This document shows positions 1-8,075 of a DNA stretch of 64,000 nucleotides, piece by piece. Origin of the DNA: Streptomyces iranensis. Its GTDB lineage: Bacteria; Actinomycetota; Actinomycetes; Streptomycetales; Streptomycetaceae. Location: NCBI RefSeq assembly GCF_017874715.1, contig NZ_JAGGLR010000003.1, forward strand, positions 310,001-374,000. Direction: 5' to 3'. The stretch's first letter is position 1, and each line of letters opens with the position of its first letter. Below the pieces are notes generated by a model. It was given only the letters and a program-made list of their open reading frames with translations, made no database searches and was not told the DNA's origin. The translations under genes were made by a program, and so were the position numbers.

Positions 1-592
1 GGAACGCCCGCACCAGGTCGGGCCCGCCACCGCGCGCCGCGTCCGCGCACAGATAGACGGCGGCCAGATGGGCGCAGGTCACCACGGCCAGCACACCGCC
101 GAGGAAGGACGCCGGATTGAGCCAGCTGGTGACCGTACTGCCCGCGGCGAGGCCCGGGGGTACGCGCCCGGAGGCCACTCCACCGGCGACCGTGCCCAGG
201 AAGAAGGGCGTGACGACCGAGGACGTGGCGAAGCAGGCCCCGAACAGCCGCTGCTGCCACAGCTGGGTGCTGGCCTTGCGGAACGCGAACGCGGCGCCGC
301 GTGCGATGATGCCGAGCGCCGCCAGGGTCAGTGGCAGATAGAGGGTGGACATCACGGCGGCGAACACCCCGGGGAAGCCGCTCCACAACATCACCACCAC
401 GAAGATCAGCCACACGTGGTTGGCCTCCCAGACCGGTCCGATGGCGTGCTCGATCAGCGCGCGCTGCGGCCGTCCACGACGGCTGCCACCGGCCACCAGA
501 TCCCACAGCCCCGCCCCGAAGTCGGCGCCGGCGAAGAGGGCGTAGCACATCAGACCCAGCCACATCACCGCCAGGACGGTGTCCGCGAGCAT
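1..592 (-). CDS. cydB: Cytochrome bd ubiquinol oxidase subunit II (partial, C-terminal part beyond the window)
   Basis: CydB is the second membrane subunit of the bd-type quinol oxidase, which couples quinol oxidation to oxygen reduction in the cytoplasmic membrane. About 197 N-terminal residues are visible. They start MLADTVLAVMWLGLMCYALF, continue with the family-typical FAGADFGAGLWDL and IGPVWEANHVWLIFVVVMLW segments, and form several hydrophobic helices. The gene runs off the left edge of the window, so its end is not seen. The ATG at 592 has a GGAGG ribosome site about five bases upstream and lies 16 bases after the cydA stop, so the two genes are one operon. Identification rests on conserved family segments read directly. 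Confidence 0.95.
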   Translation of the reverse strand, partial: MLADTVLAVMWLGLMCYALFAGADFGAGLWDLVAGGSRRGRPQRALIEHAIGPVWEANHVWLIFVVVMLWSGFPGVFAAVMSTLYLPLTLAALGIIARGAAFAFRKASTQLWQQRLFGACFATSSVVTPFFLGTVAGGVASGRVPPGLAAGSTVTSWLNPASFLGGVLAVVTCAHLAAVYLCADAARGGGPDLVRAF

Positions 593-608
593 CAGGACCT
601 CCAGCGGT

Positions 609-2042
609 TCACACGACCGGATAGCCGGTCACATCGGCTTCCTGCGGGGCCACCGGGACCGGGCGCTCGCCCGCGAGCCGGCGCAGGACGTAGACGGTGG
701 CCACCGTCATCGCGGCGTACACCACGAGCACCAGCCACAGCCCGGTCATGAGGCCGGGGGCGGGATTCACCGCGTCGCGGACACTGAGGACCCCCTGTAC
801 CACCCACGGCTGACGGCCCTCCTCGGTGACGACCCAGCCGCACTCCAGGGAGACGACCGCCGCCGGACCGCTGAAGGAGGCCAGCCACAGGAAGAGGCGT
901 GTGCCGCGGCGGGCCAGCGGGTCGCTCTCGCCGCGGCGCCTGGTGCGCCACCAGGCCAGCAGCAGCCAGACCCCGAGCCCGATCAGGAACAGCCCGCCGA
1001 GCACCATCAGGTCGAACGCGAGATGGGTGCCCGTGATCGGGGGCCGCTGAGCGGGAGGCACCTGGTTCAGCCCCTCGACGACCGTGCTGGGGCTGAAGCC
1101 GACGAGCAGGGAGAGACCGTTGGGGATCTCCAGACCGCCCTTGAGGCCGTGGTCGCCCGCGATACCGCCCACGGTGAGCGGCACATGGCTGGAGGTGGTG
1201 AAGACACCCTCCATGGCGGCGAGCTTGACCGGCTGGAAGTCGGCCACGAAGCGGGCGATCCAGTCGCCCACCACGAGCTGGACGGGTGAGACGACGGCGC
1301 CGAGGACGAACGGGATGAAGAACCCCGCGCGGTGGTAGCGGTCGTTACGGCCGCGCAGCAGGGAGACCGCGTACACGCTCGCGGTCAGGAAGGACGCCAC
1401 CATCAGCGCGGCGAGGATCATATGGACGGTCTGTGGTGGGCTGGCCGGGTTGAACATCGCGGCCAGCGGATCGACGTCCACGACCCTGCCGTGGCGGACG
1501 GTGAAGCCACGCGGCTGGTTCATCCACGCGTTGGCGCACACCACGAAGAACGCCGAGGCCACACCGGCGATGATGATGGGAAGCGCGGTGAGCATATGGA
1601 CGCGCGGCGGCAGCCGGTCCCATGCGTAGAGGTAGATGCCGAGGAAGATGGCCTCGATGAAGAAGGCGATGCCCTCGATGGCGAACGGCACTCCGATGAC
1701 CTGGCCGTAACGGCCCATCAGCCCCGGCCACAGCAACCCCATCTCGAAGCTGAGGATCGTGCCGGAGACCGCGCCCACGGCGAACAGCACCCCCATGGCC
1801 CGCGCCCAGCGCCGGGCGAGCAGCCGGTACGAGGGGTCGCCGGTGCGCACGCCCCACCATTCGGCGATCAGGGTGAGCAGCGGAAGCCCCACGCCCAGAC
1901 AGGCCACCACGATGTGCCAGGCGAGCGAGAAGCCCATCTGGGCGCGGGCCGCGGCCAGATCGCCCGACGTGGCCGGGCCCGCCAGCCAATCCCTCACCGC
2001 GGCCGCGGCCTGTGGCCACGGGTGCTGGTCGACAGCGGGCAC
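609..2042 (-). CDS. cydA: Cytochrome bd ubiquinol oxidase subunit I
   Basis: CydA carries the haems and the quinol site of the bd oxidase. The 477-residue product is rich in membrane helices. It has the candidate haem ligands H43 (in SLAWHIV) and H208 (in QTVHMIL), the acidic pair E124/E131 in FAIEGIAFFIEAIF, the QPVKLAAMEG segment, and the diagnostic GRQPW motif near residue 400. The Q-loop is short, as is usual in Gram-positive bacteria. It starts at a GTG preceded by GAGGAG six bases away. The N-terminus is roughly 25 residues longer than in E. coli CydA, so a slightly later start is possible. cydB follows directly. No cydC or cydD assembly transporter is visible because the operon leaves the window. 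Confidence 0.96.
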   Translation of the reverse strand: MPAVDQHPWPQAAAAVRDWLAGPATSGDLAAARAQMGFSLAWHIVVACLGVGLPLLTLIAEWWGVRTGDPSYRLLARRWARAMGVLFAVGAVSGTILSFEMGLLWPGLMGRYGQVIGVPFAIEGIAFFIEAIFLGIYLYAWDRLPPRVHMLTALPIIIAGVASAFFVVCANAWMNQPRGFTVRHGRVVDVDPLAAMFNPASPPQTVHMILAALMVASFLTASVYAVSLLRGRNDRYHRAGFFIPFVLGAVVSPVQLVVGDWIARFVADFQPVKLAAMEGVFTTSSHVPLTVGGIAGDHGLKGGLEIPNGLSLLVGFSPSTVVEGLNQVPPAQRPPITGTHLAFDLMVLGGLFLIGLGVWLLLAWWRTRRRGESDPLARRGTRLFLWLASFSGPAAVVSLECGWVVTEEGRQPWVVQGVLSVRDAVNPAPGLMTGLWLVLVVYAAMTVATVYVLRRLAGERPVPVAPQEADVTGYPVV

Positions 2043-2136
2043 GGCCGCTCCTCACTCGTCGCTGAGCCCCTCCCGGAAAAACACCTTTACCCCCCTCTGC
2101 CATGTTGCGGTGGTTTCCCGGCCGCGACACGCCGGG

Positions 2137-2161
2137 GTGGGGCAACGGGCGGCCGCCCCAC
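2137..2161 (-). terminator. Possible terminator hairpin after the FtsX-type permease
   Basis: GTGGGGC at 2137-2143 and GCCCCAC at 2155-2161 are inverted repeats with an 11-base, GC-rich loop. They lie just after the permease stop on the minus strand and before cydA. There is no U-tract, as is common in Streptomyces terminators. Confidence 0.4.
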
Positions 2162-2166
2162 GACCG

Positions 2167-4677
2167 TCACTCGGTGTCCGCGCCGATGGCCTCCAGCATC
2201 GGGATGCGCGCGGCCTGCCGCCCCGGCCAGAGCGAGGCCAGCACACCGATCGCGGCACTCGCGAGGAAGAAGAGGGCCGTCCTGTCCCACGGGATGACGA
2301 GCGGAACGGACTCCTGCCCGAGGACCGCCGCCGCGCCGATGGCCGTACCGGCGACGACACCGAGCGCGGAGCCGAAGAGGGAGATGGTCACCGACTCCAG
2401 GCGCAGCACGGATCCGACGCCACCGCGGTCCAGCCCGATGGCCCGCAGGAGCCCGATCTCCCGCACCCGCTCGAAGACGGCCATGCCCATGGTGTTGACC
2501 ACTCCGAGGGCGCCGATCAGCACGGTGACACTGAGCATGGCGTACATGATGTTGAGGAACGGCGCGGTCCGCGCGGTGGCGGCGGCCCTCGCGTCGGCGC
2601 GGTCCTGGACGAGCAGCGCCGGGTTGTCCAGGGCGCGCCGGATCTCCTCCTGGAGCGCGGCGGTGCGGCCGGGGGAGGCCTTGACCAGGACCGAGTCGAT
2701 GCCCGGCCGGTCCTCGGCGCCGGCCGGACGTGGCAGGGTGCGCTCGGCGACGAGGGCGGGGGTCAGATCCTCGGGGCCGTCGTAGATCGCGACGACGGGC
2801 AGACTGGCCCTGGTGTCCGGCGTACGCCCGCTCGCACCGGTGAAGCTTCCGGTGACACGGGAGCCGAGCCGCCAGCCGTGGGCGGCGGCCACCTCCTCGG
2901 TGACGGCGATGCCCCGGCCGAGGCGGTCCAGCGACCCCTCGCGGACCGTGAGCGACGCGGCGCGTTCCACCGCGGCGGGGTCGACCGCGGTGACCGGGAG
3001 GGGGGTCTTGTCGGCGAGGTCGAAGTAGGTGGGGATGACGGGGGTGACGGCCTCGGCGTCGGCGAGCCGCGCCACCCGGGCCGCCGTGCCCTCGCCGACC
3101 TCCCCGAAGTCGACGGCCGTGATGCGCAGGTCCGAAGCCATGGAGCGGTCGGCCTCCCGCTCGTCGAAGCGGTTCACCGAGGTGACGGCCACGGTCACGG
3201 CGGTGACCATCGCCAGACCGACCATCAGGGTGGTCGCGGTGGCCGCCGTACGCCGTGGATCGCGGCGGGCGTTCTCCACCGCCAGCTTGCCCCGGACGCC
3301 CGCCAGCCGGGTCAGCGGGGAGCGCAACAGCCCGGTGAGGCCCAGGGCGAGCAGCGGGGTGAGGACGATCAGGCCCACCAGCAGCAGGGGCGCGGCGCCG
3401 AAGAGGAGGTTCGGCTCGCCGACGGAGGCGGCGATCAGCAGCGCGCCGCACGCGGTGGTGATCAGCCCGATGGCGTTGCGGCGGCGCAGCGAGGCGGCGG
3501 TGGACGGCTGGACGGTCCGCAGCGCCGCCACCGGCGGTACGGCCGCCGCCCGGCGGGCCGGGACGTAGGCCGCGAGGACGGTGACACCGATGCCCACGGC
3601 GAAGGCCGCGAGCAGCGGTTTGGCGGACAGCGCGGGCACGGTGGCGTTCCCCGCTCCGGAGGCGTCGAACAGGCCGCCCAGCAGATGCGCGGCGCCGACG
3701 CCAAGACCGTAGCCGACGGCCGAGGCGGCCGTGCCGACCACGGTGGCCTCGGTCAGGACCATTCGCATCACGTAGTTCGTGGTGGCGCCGATGGCCCGCA
3801 GCAGTGCGTGTTCCCGGGCGCGGGCCGCGCTGAGCATGGTGAAGGTGTTGGCCACCAGGAAGGTGGAGACGAACAGGGCGACCCCGGCGAAGCTGAGCAG
3901 CAGTGTGGTGAGCTTGTCCGCGTCCCCCGTGGAGGCGGCACCGGACTCCAGATCGGCGCGGGTGACCGCCCGCAGTCCGGACGGCAGCAACTTCTGTGCC
4001 CGCTGGGCGAGTTGGGCATCGGATGCGCCCTCGGCGGCGGTCAGTGTGATCGCCGAGTAGCCCTTCGGCGCGGGGGCGAAGTGCCGTTGCGCGGTGGCGG
4101 TGTCGAAGGCGGTGAGCGTGCCACCGGAGTCCACCCGGCTGTCATGGGCGGTGAAGACGCCGACCAGCCGCGCGTCGCGGGCCGTGCCGGCCACGACGAT
4201 GCGCACCCGGGCGCCGACCCGGTACCCGGCCCGCTCGGCGGTCCGCCGGTCGACGGCGATCTCGGTGGCGCCACGGGGGCCACGGCCCTCGGTGAGCGGA
4301 TAGCGGACGTCCTTGCCGCTGCGGTCGGGCACGTAGTTGACGCCCGCGGCCTGGTTCAGATCGCCGACCAGAGCGCCGTCGGAGCCGACGAGGAAGGAGC
4401 GGCCCTCCACCACACCGCGCGCGGCGGCCGCCGACGGCAGCGCCCGCAGCCGCCGCAGCAGCGTGTCGTCGAGCCGGTGTGGCGCGGCCGGGTCAGCGGT
4501 GATCGAGACGGACGCGTCGGGCTGGGAGTTGGTCCGGGCGCGGTTCACGGCCGCTCTGACGGAGTCGCCGTAGAGCAGCGAACCGGTCACGAAGGCCACG
4601 CCCAGTACGACGGCGAGGGCGGGCATCGCGAAACGGAGCCGATGGGATCGGAGGGTGCGCAGGGCGGTGCGGAACAT
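2167..4677 (-). CDS. FtsX/MacB-type ABC transporter permease
   Basis: A membrane permease of about 836 residues with the duplicated FtsX-like layout. There is one transmembrane helix at the N-terminus (MFRTALRTLRSHRLRF then a hydrophobic stretch), a large extracytoplasmic domain, an FtsX block of three helices near residues 270-400 (ARAREHALLRAIGATT), a second extracytoplasmic region and a C-terminal FtsX block (FERVREIGLLRAIGLDR). Such proteins usually work with a dedicated ATPase in lipoprotein or peptide export, but no ATPase gene adjoins. I chose the ATG at 4677 because GAAGG lies six bases upstream. An earlier in-frame start at 4890 would overlap the divergent kinase gene and add a low-complexity tail. 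The substrate cannot be told from the sequence. Confidence 0.9.
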   Translation of the reverse strand: MFRTALRTLRSHRLRFAMPALAVVLGVAFVTGSLLYGDSVRAAVNRARTNSQPDASVSITADPAAPHRLDDTLLRRLRALPSAAAARGVVEGRSFLVGSDGALVGDLNQAAGVNYVPDRSGKDVRYPLTEGRGPRGATEIAVDRRTAERAGYRVGARVRIVVAGTARDARLVGVFTAHDSRVDSGGTLTAFDTATAQRHFAPAPKGYSAITLTAAEGASDAQLAQRAQKLLPSGLRAVTRADLESGAASTGDADKLTTLLLSFAGVALFVSTFLVANTFTMLSAARAREHALLRAIGATTNYVMRMVLTEATVVGTAASAVGYGLGVGAAHLLGGLFDASGAGNATVPALSAKPLLAAFAVGIGVTVLAAYVPARRAAAVPPVAALRTVQPSTAASLRRRNAIGLITTACGALLIAASVGEPNLLFGAAPLLLVGLIVLTPLLALGLTGLLRSPLTRLAGVRGKLAVENARRDPRRTAATATTLMVGLAMVTAVTVAVTSVNRFDEREADRSMASDLRITAVDFGEVGEGTAARVARLADAEAVTPVIPTYFDLADKTPLPVTAVDPAAVERAASLTVREGSLDRLGRGIAVTEEVAAAHGWRLGSRVTGSFTGASGRTPDTRASLPVVAIYDGPEDLTPALVAERTLPRPAGAEDRPGIDSVLVKASPGRTAALQEEIRRALDNPALLVQDRADARAAATARTAPFLNIMYAMLSVTVLIGALGVVNTMGMAVFERVREIGLLRAIGLDRGGVGSVLRLESVTISLFGSALGVVAGTAIGAAAVLGQESVPLVIPWDRTALFFLASAAIGVLASLWPGRQAARIPMLEAIGADTE

Positions 4678-4888
4678 CGACGGCCTTCGGAAGGTCTGAG
4701 GGGATGACGGTCGGGAGGGGCGTGGCGCCTCAGGCTCGAGCGCACTCCGGCCGCCCCGGATGTCATCCTCCGCGCGGCCGTGGCGCGGCGGATCCACCGG
4801 AATGCCGAAGCTGTTCGTGCCACTTCCCCGGTTTCCTCGGCCGAAAGTCTGATGTGGCGACGGCGGCGGGACCGTAGCGTGACCTGCC

Positions 4889-6166
4889 ATGATCTCCGAG
4901 TTCCGGTCCCGTTTCCGCTTCCGGCACCTCCGGCAGGGCCTGGTCGGCGTCGCTCTGGTCGTCCTCGTCGTCCTGGAGGGGCTGAACGCGCCGCATCCGG
5001 CGATGGCCGCGGCGACGATGGTGTCCGGAGTGCTGTGCCTGGCCGCGCTCGCGGTGCCGGAACCCCTCTTCGTGCGCTACGCCCTCGGCGCGGCGGCCGT
5101 CTCGTGCGTGCTGACCGTGACGGAAGCGCAGTTGTCCGAGCGTCCCCCGAACACCCCGGGCATGGTGGAACTCGGCGCGCTGCTGCTGCTCAGCACCCGC
5201 GCCGTGCGGCGCTGCCCGCCCCTGCGAGCGACCGGACTGATCGCGGCGTCCGCCCTCGCCGCCGTGGTCCTTCCGCTGCGGATCGAGCTGTGGGACGACT
5301 TCCTCAAGAACCTGATCGCCGTCATCGCGGTCTGCGCCGTGCCGTTCATGGTGGTGGTGGGGCTGTGTCTGCGTCTGTACGACACGCTGCGGGAGCGGGA
5401 GCGGGAGGCCATCCGGCAGGCCCAACGCCTGGAGCACGCACGGGAGTTGCACGACTTCGTGGCCCACCACGTCACGGCGATCGTCACGCAGACCAAAGCC
5501 GCGCGCTTCACGGCAGCGGCCGGGCACACCCAGTCCCCCGAGGATCTGGACCGGATGCTCGCCCAGATCGAGCGGGCCGGATCCCAGGCGCTCGGCTCGA
5601 TGCGCGCCATGGTCACCAGTCTGCGGGACCACGCCACCGCCTCCGCCACGACCCGGCCCACGGGTGATCCGACGGGCCCGCACCGGCCGCACGGACCGCA
5701 CGGACCGCGCGGGCTGCGTGATCTGCGTGATCTGCGTGCCCTCACCGAGGAGTTCTCCGAGGTGGGGCCGGTCGCCGAGCTGATCCTCGCCCCGGAACTC
5801 GCCGACCGGCCGCTGCCGCCCGGCATCACCACCACGGTCCACCGCGTGGTGCAGGAGTCCCTGACCAACGTCCGCAAACACGCCACCGGGGTCGGCCGCG
5901 TCGAGGTGCGGATCGGTGTGCGGCCCGGCGATCCGGAGCGGCTGGAGGTGTCGGTCGTCGACGACGGGCCGGGTGGCGCCTCGCCTGCCGCCGGGCGGTC
6001 GGCCGAGGGGAGCGGTTACGGTCTGGTGGGGCTCGCCGAACGGGTCGAGGAGGTCAACGGGCACATCGCATCAGGGCCACGGGACGGCGGCGGCTGGCAC
6101 GTCCGGGCGGTCCTGCCGCTGGACAAGACGGCCACTGAGGAGACGATCGCCTGCGATCATGCGTGA
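4889..6166 (+). CDS. NarL-type two-component sensor histidine kinase
   Basis: A 425-residue sensor kinase. Four to five hydrophobic helices fill roughly residues 15-170. They are followed by a HisKA_3 dimerisation segment with the phospho-acceptor at about H188 (RELHDFVAHH), a linker, and a C-terminal HATPase_c domain with an N-box-like QESLTNVRKHA and a G-rich VVDDGPGG. The linker at about residues 264-284 is built of tripeptide repeats encoded by seven consecutive 9-bp units (see finding). A TAGCGT box ends eight bases before the ATG, so the mRNA may be leaderless. The response regulator gene overlaps the 3' end, indicating translational coupling. The signal sensed is unknown, although the neighbouring permease could be a target. 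Confidence 0.93.
   Translation: MISEFRSRFRFRHLRQGLVGVALVVLVVLEGLNAPHPAMAAATMVSGVLCLAALAVPEPLFVRYALGAAAVSCVLTVTEAQLSERPPNTPGMVELGALLLLSTRAVRRCPPLRATGLIAASALAAVVLPLRIELWDDFLKNLIAVIAVCAVPFMVVVGLCLRLYDTLREREREAIRQAQRLEHARELHDFVAHHVTAIVTQTKAARFTAAAGHTQSPEDLDRMLAQIERAGSQALGSMRAMVTSLRDHATASATTRPTGDPTGPHRPHGPHGPRGLRDLRDLRALTEEFSEVGPVAELILAPELADRPLPPGITTTVHRVVQESLTNVRKHATGVGRVEVRIGVRPGDPERLEVSVVDDGPGGASPAAGRSAEGSGYGLVGLAERVEEVNGHIASGPRDGGGWHVRAVLPLDKTATEETIACDHA
5678..5740 (+). repeat. Seven 9-bp tandem units inside the kinase gene
   Basis: Units of 9 bp start at 5678, 5687, 5696, 5705, 5714, 5723 and 5732. The first four are CCGCACCGG-like (Pro-His-Gly/Arg) and the last three CTGCGTGAT-like (Leu-Arg-Asp/Ala). 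They are in frame and encode the linker between the His-phosphotransfer and ATPase domains. Confidence 0.85.
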
Positions 6167-6884
6167 TATGACGATCCAGGTACTCATCGCCGACGACCAG
6201 GAGATGGTCCGTGCCGCCTTCCACATGATTCTCGACTCCCAGCCGGACATGCGGGTCGTGGCCCAGGCGACGAACGGCGTCGAGGCGGTCGAGCAGGCCC
6301 GCAGCCTGCGGCCCGATGTCTGCCTCCTCGACATCCGCATGCCCGAGCTGGACGGCCTGGAGGCCACCCGGCTCCTCGCCGGGCCCGATGTGCCGGATCC
6401 CCTCAACGTCCTCATCGCCACCACCTTCGACCTCGACGAATACGTCTACCGGGCGCTGCGCAACGGCGCGTGCGGCTTTCTGCTCAAGGACGGCGCGCCC
6501 GGCCTGCTCACCGAGGCGGTACGGGCCGCGGCGTCGGGCAATTCGCTGATCTCCCCGTCGGTGACCGTCCGCCTGCTCGCGCATATGGCACCCCACCGTG
6601 ACCGGCCGGTCCCCTCCGAGGCCCGTCCGGCCCGCCGGGGGAGGGGCGGGCCCAGGGCTCTGATCGAGCCGCTGACCCAGCGTGAGGTCGACGTGGTCCG
6701 ACGGGTCGCCCGTGGCCGTACCAATGAGGAGGTGGCCGCGGATCTCCATGTCACCCTGTCCACCGTCAAGACCCACCTCGGCAACGTCCAGCGCAAGCTG
6801 GCCGCCCGCAACCGCGTCGAGATCGCGGCCTGGGCCTGGGAGCACGGCATGGTGGACGAGTCCTCGCCGAACGGCGGAGGCTGA
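6159..6884 (+). CDS. NarL/LuxR-family response regulator
   Basis: A 241-residue DNA-binding response regulator, partner of the upstream kinase. The receiver domain (residues 1-125) has the acidic pocket ADDQ, the phospho-acceptor D58 in CLLDIRMPELDG, a Thr in the IATTF switch and K in LLKDG. The LuxR-type HTH lies at about 170-235 (LTQREVDVVRRVARGRTNEE and TVKTHLGNVQRKL). The first ATG at 6159 overlaps the kinase stop by eight bases. A second in-frame ATG at 6168 is a possible alternative start. Neither has a convincing separate ribosome site, which fits coupling to kinase translation. Confidence 0.94.
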   Translation: MRDMTIQVLIADDQEMVRAAFHMILDSQPDMRVVAQATNGVEAVEQARSLRPDVCLLDIRMPELDGLEATRLLAGPDVPDPLNVLIATTFDLDEYVYRALRNGACGFLLKDGAPGLLTEAVRAAASGNSLISPSVTVRLLAHMAPHRDRPVPSEARPARRGRGGPRALIEPLTQREVDVVRRVARGRTNEEVAADLHVTLSTVKTHLGNVQRKLAARNRVEIAAWAWEHGMVDESSPNGGG

Positions 6885-6898
6885 CCCGCCCGGCGGGT
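6884..6898. terminator. Small GC hairpin between convergent genes
   Basis: ACCCGC (6884-6889) and GCGGGT (6893-6898) form a six-pair stem with a three-base loop. It sits in the 32-base gap between the response regulator and the convergent LysR gene. It is short, so it is only a weak terminator candidate. Confidence 0.25.
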
Positions 6899-6916
6899 GT
6901 CCCCGGCGTGTGCGCG

Positions 6917-7873
6917 CTACCAGGTGCGTGCGGTGCGCTGAAGCCGCTCCCGGACCCGGGCGACGTCCGGGTTGGCGTCGGCACCCGGCCGCTGTACGAG
7001 GAAGAGCGTGTTGAGCGGTGGCTCTTCGGGCTCATGGAGCAGGACGAGTCCACCGGAGGTGAGTTCGTCCTGGCACAGATAACGGGGGAGCACGCTGTAA
7101 CCGGCGCCCGCAGCGACGGCCGACACGGCCCCGCGCAGATCCGGCACGGTCACCGCGGCCTGGGCGGTGAGCCGCTTGCCGAAGACATTGCGCCAGTACC
7201 GGCGGGCGATGGGGAGGTCCTCCGCGTAGGTGATCAGCGGTACGTCACGGACGGCCGCACACGGCCCGTCGGCCGCCAGGCGCTCCCCGACGCGCCGGGC
7301 CCAGCCGGGCGAGGCGACCAGCACATAGTCCTCGTCCGCCAGCGGGATCGAGGTCAGCGTGCGGCCGCCGGGGCGTCTGGTGGCGATCACGAGGTCGTGG
7401 TGTCCCGCGCGAAGCGCCTCCAGCAGCGGATCGGTCAGCCCCATGGTGATCCGCAGCCGCACCCCCTCGGCGACCAGCGGGGCGAGTGCGGGCAGGGCGC
7501 GGGCGCACAGCAGCTCCGCGGGCCCGGCCAGGTGGACGGGGGTGGTGCGGCCGGTGAGTACGGTGTTCCGGCCGCCGAGGGAGGCGAGGGCGTCGAGTGG
7601 TCCGGCGATGTGTCCGGCCAGGTCATGGGCGAGGTGGGTGGGCTCCACTCCGCGCGGAAGCCGGGTGAACAACGCGCGTCCGGTCTGCTGCTCCAGGGCG
7701 CGGATCTGGGCGGTGACGGTCGGCTGGGAGAGCCCGAGCAGCGGCGCCGCGGCGGTGAACGAGCCGGAGCGGTAGACGGCCAGGAAGGTGCGCAGCAGAT
7801 TCAGATCGGCATGTTGCGGGGGCGCCCCGCCACCGATGACGATGTCGCCGTCCTGGTGTGTCCCGTCCGCCAT
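6917..7873 (-). CDS. LysR-family transcriptional regulator
   Basis: A 318-residue LysR-type regulator. The N-terminal winged HTH (about residues 22-82) contains DLNLLRTFLAVYRSGSFTAA and LSQPTVTAQIRALEQQTGRALFTR. The rest is the periplasmic-binding-like effector domain. It is divergent from a DJ-1/PfpI gene and, as is usual for this family, probably controls it and itself. I chose the ATG at 7873 because a TATGCT -10-like box (7886-7881) ends seven bases before it, suggesting a leaderless transcript. Longer starts up to 7951 would run into the candidate operators. The effector is unknown. Confidence 0.9.
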   Translation of the reverse strand: MADGTHQDGDIVIGGGAPPQHADLNLLRTFLAVYRSGSFTAAAPLLGLSQPTVTAQIRALEQQTGRALFTRLPRGVEPTHLAHDLAGHIAGPLDALASLGGRNTVLTGRTTPVHLAGPAELLCARALPALAPLVAEGVRLRITMGLTDPLLEALRAGHHDLVIATRRPGGRTLTSIPLADEDYVLVASPGWARRVGERLAADGPCAAVRDVPLITYAEDLPIARRYWRNVFGKRLTAQAAVTVPDLRGAVSAVAAGAGYSVLPRYLCQDELTSGGLVLLHEPEEPPLNTLFLVQRPGADANPDVARVRERLQRTARTW

Positions 7874-7907
7874 GCGGCCCAGCATAGAGAGGTGTCCAGC
7901 CCTTCCT

Positions 7908-7960
7908 GCCATCGGGAACCCGATGGCGTCGATCGACTGATCTATTGGCATTCCGATGCC
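7908..7960. promoter_or_regulatory. Candidate LysR operators in the divergent promoter region
   Basis: A 20-bp inverted repeat, GCCATCGGGAACCCGATGGC (7908-7927), has perfect 9-bp arms. A second one, GGCAT-TCCG-ATGCC, lies at 7947-7960, flanked almost symmetrically by GATC at 7939 and 7966. The centres are 36 bp apart. Two spaced dyads between a LysR gene and its divergent target fit the recognition-site and activation-site arrangement of the family. Binding itself is inferred. Confidence 0.6.
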
Positions 7961-8075
7961 CAGTGGATCTACCTTCGAGCACGCCGCCAGGACGGCGGCG
8001 CGACGTCGGGGCGGCGACGCCCCAGGAGAACCCGGCGATCACACTCACCGCGCGTGATCGCATCGAGGAGTGAGC

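Noticed and set aside
1759..4707. A very long open frame on the plus strand opposite cydA and the FtsX permease
   Set aside because: It is a mirror of the real minus-strand genes, low in hydrophobic residues and rich in Gly/Asp/Gln/Arg, without domains. High GC keeps such frames open. The same holds for the other long opposite-strand frames in the window.
4678..4890. N-terminal extension of the FtsX permease to 4890
   Set aside because: The extra 71 residues are low-complexity, overlap the divergent kinase start, and the ATG at 4677 has a proper ribosome site and begins with the expected helix.
6884..6898. Efficient bidirectional terminator after the response regulator
   Set aside because: The stem is only six pairs with a three-base loop. 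It is kept as a weak feature and not as a finding.
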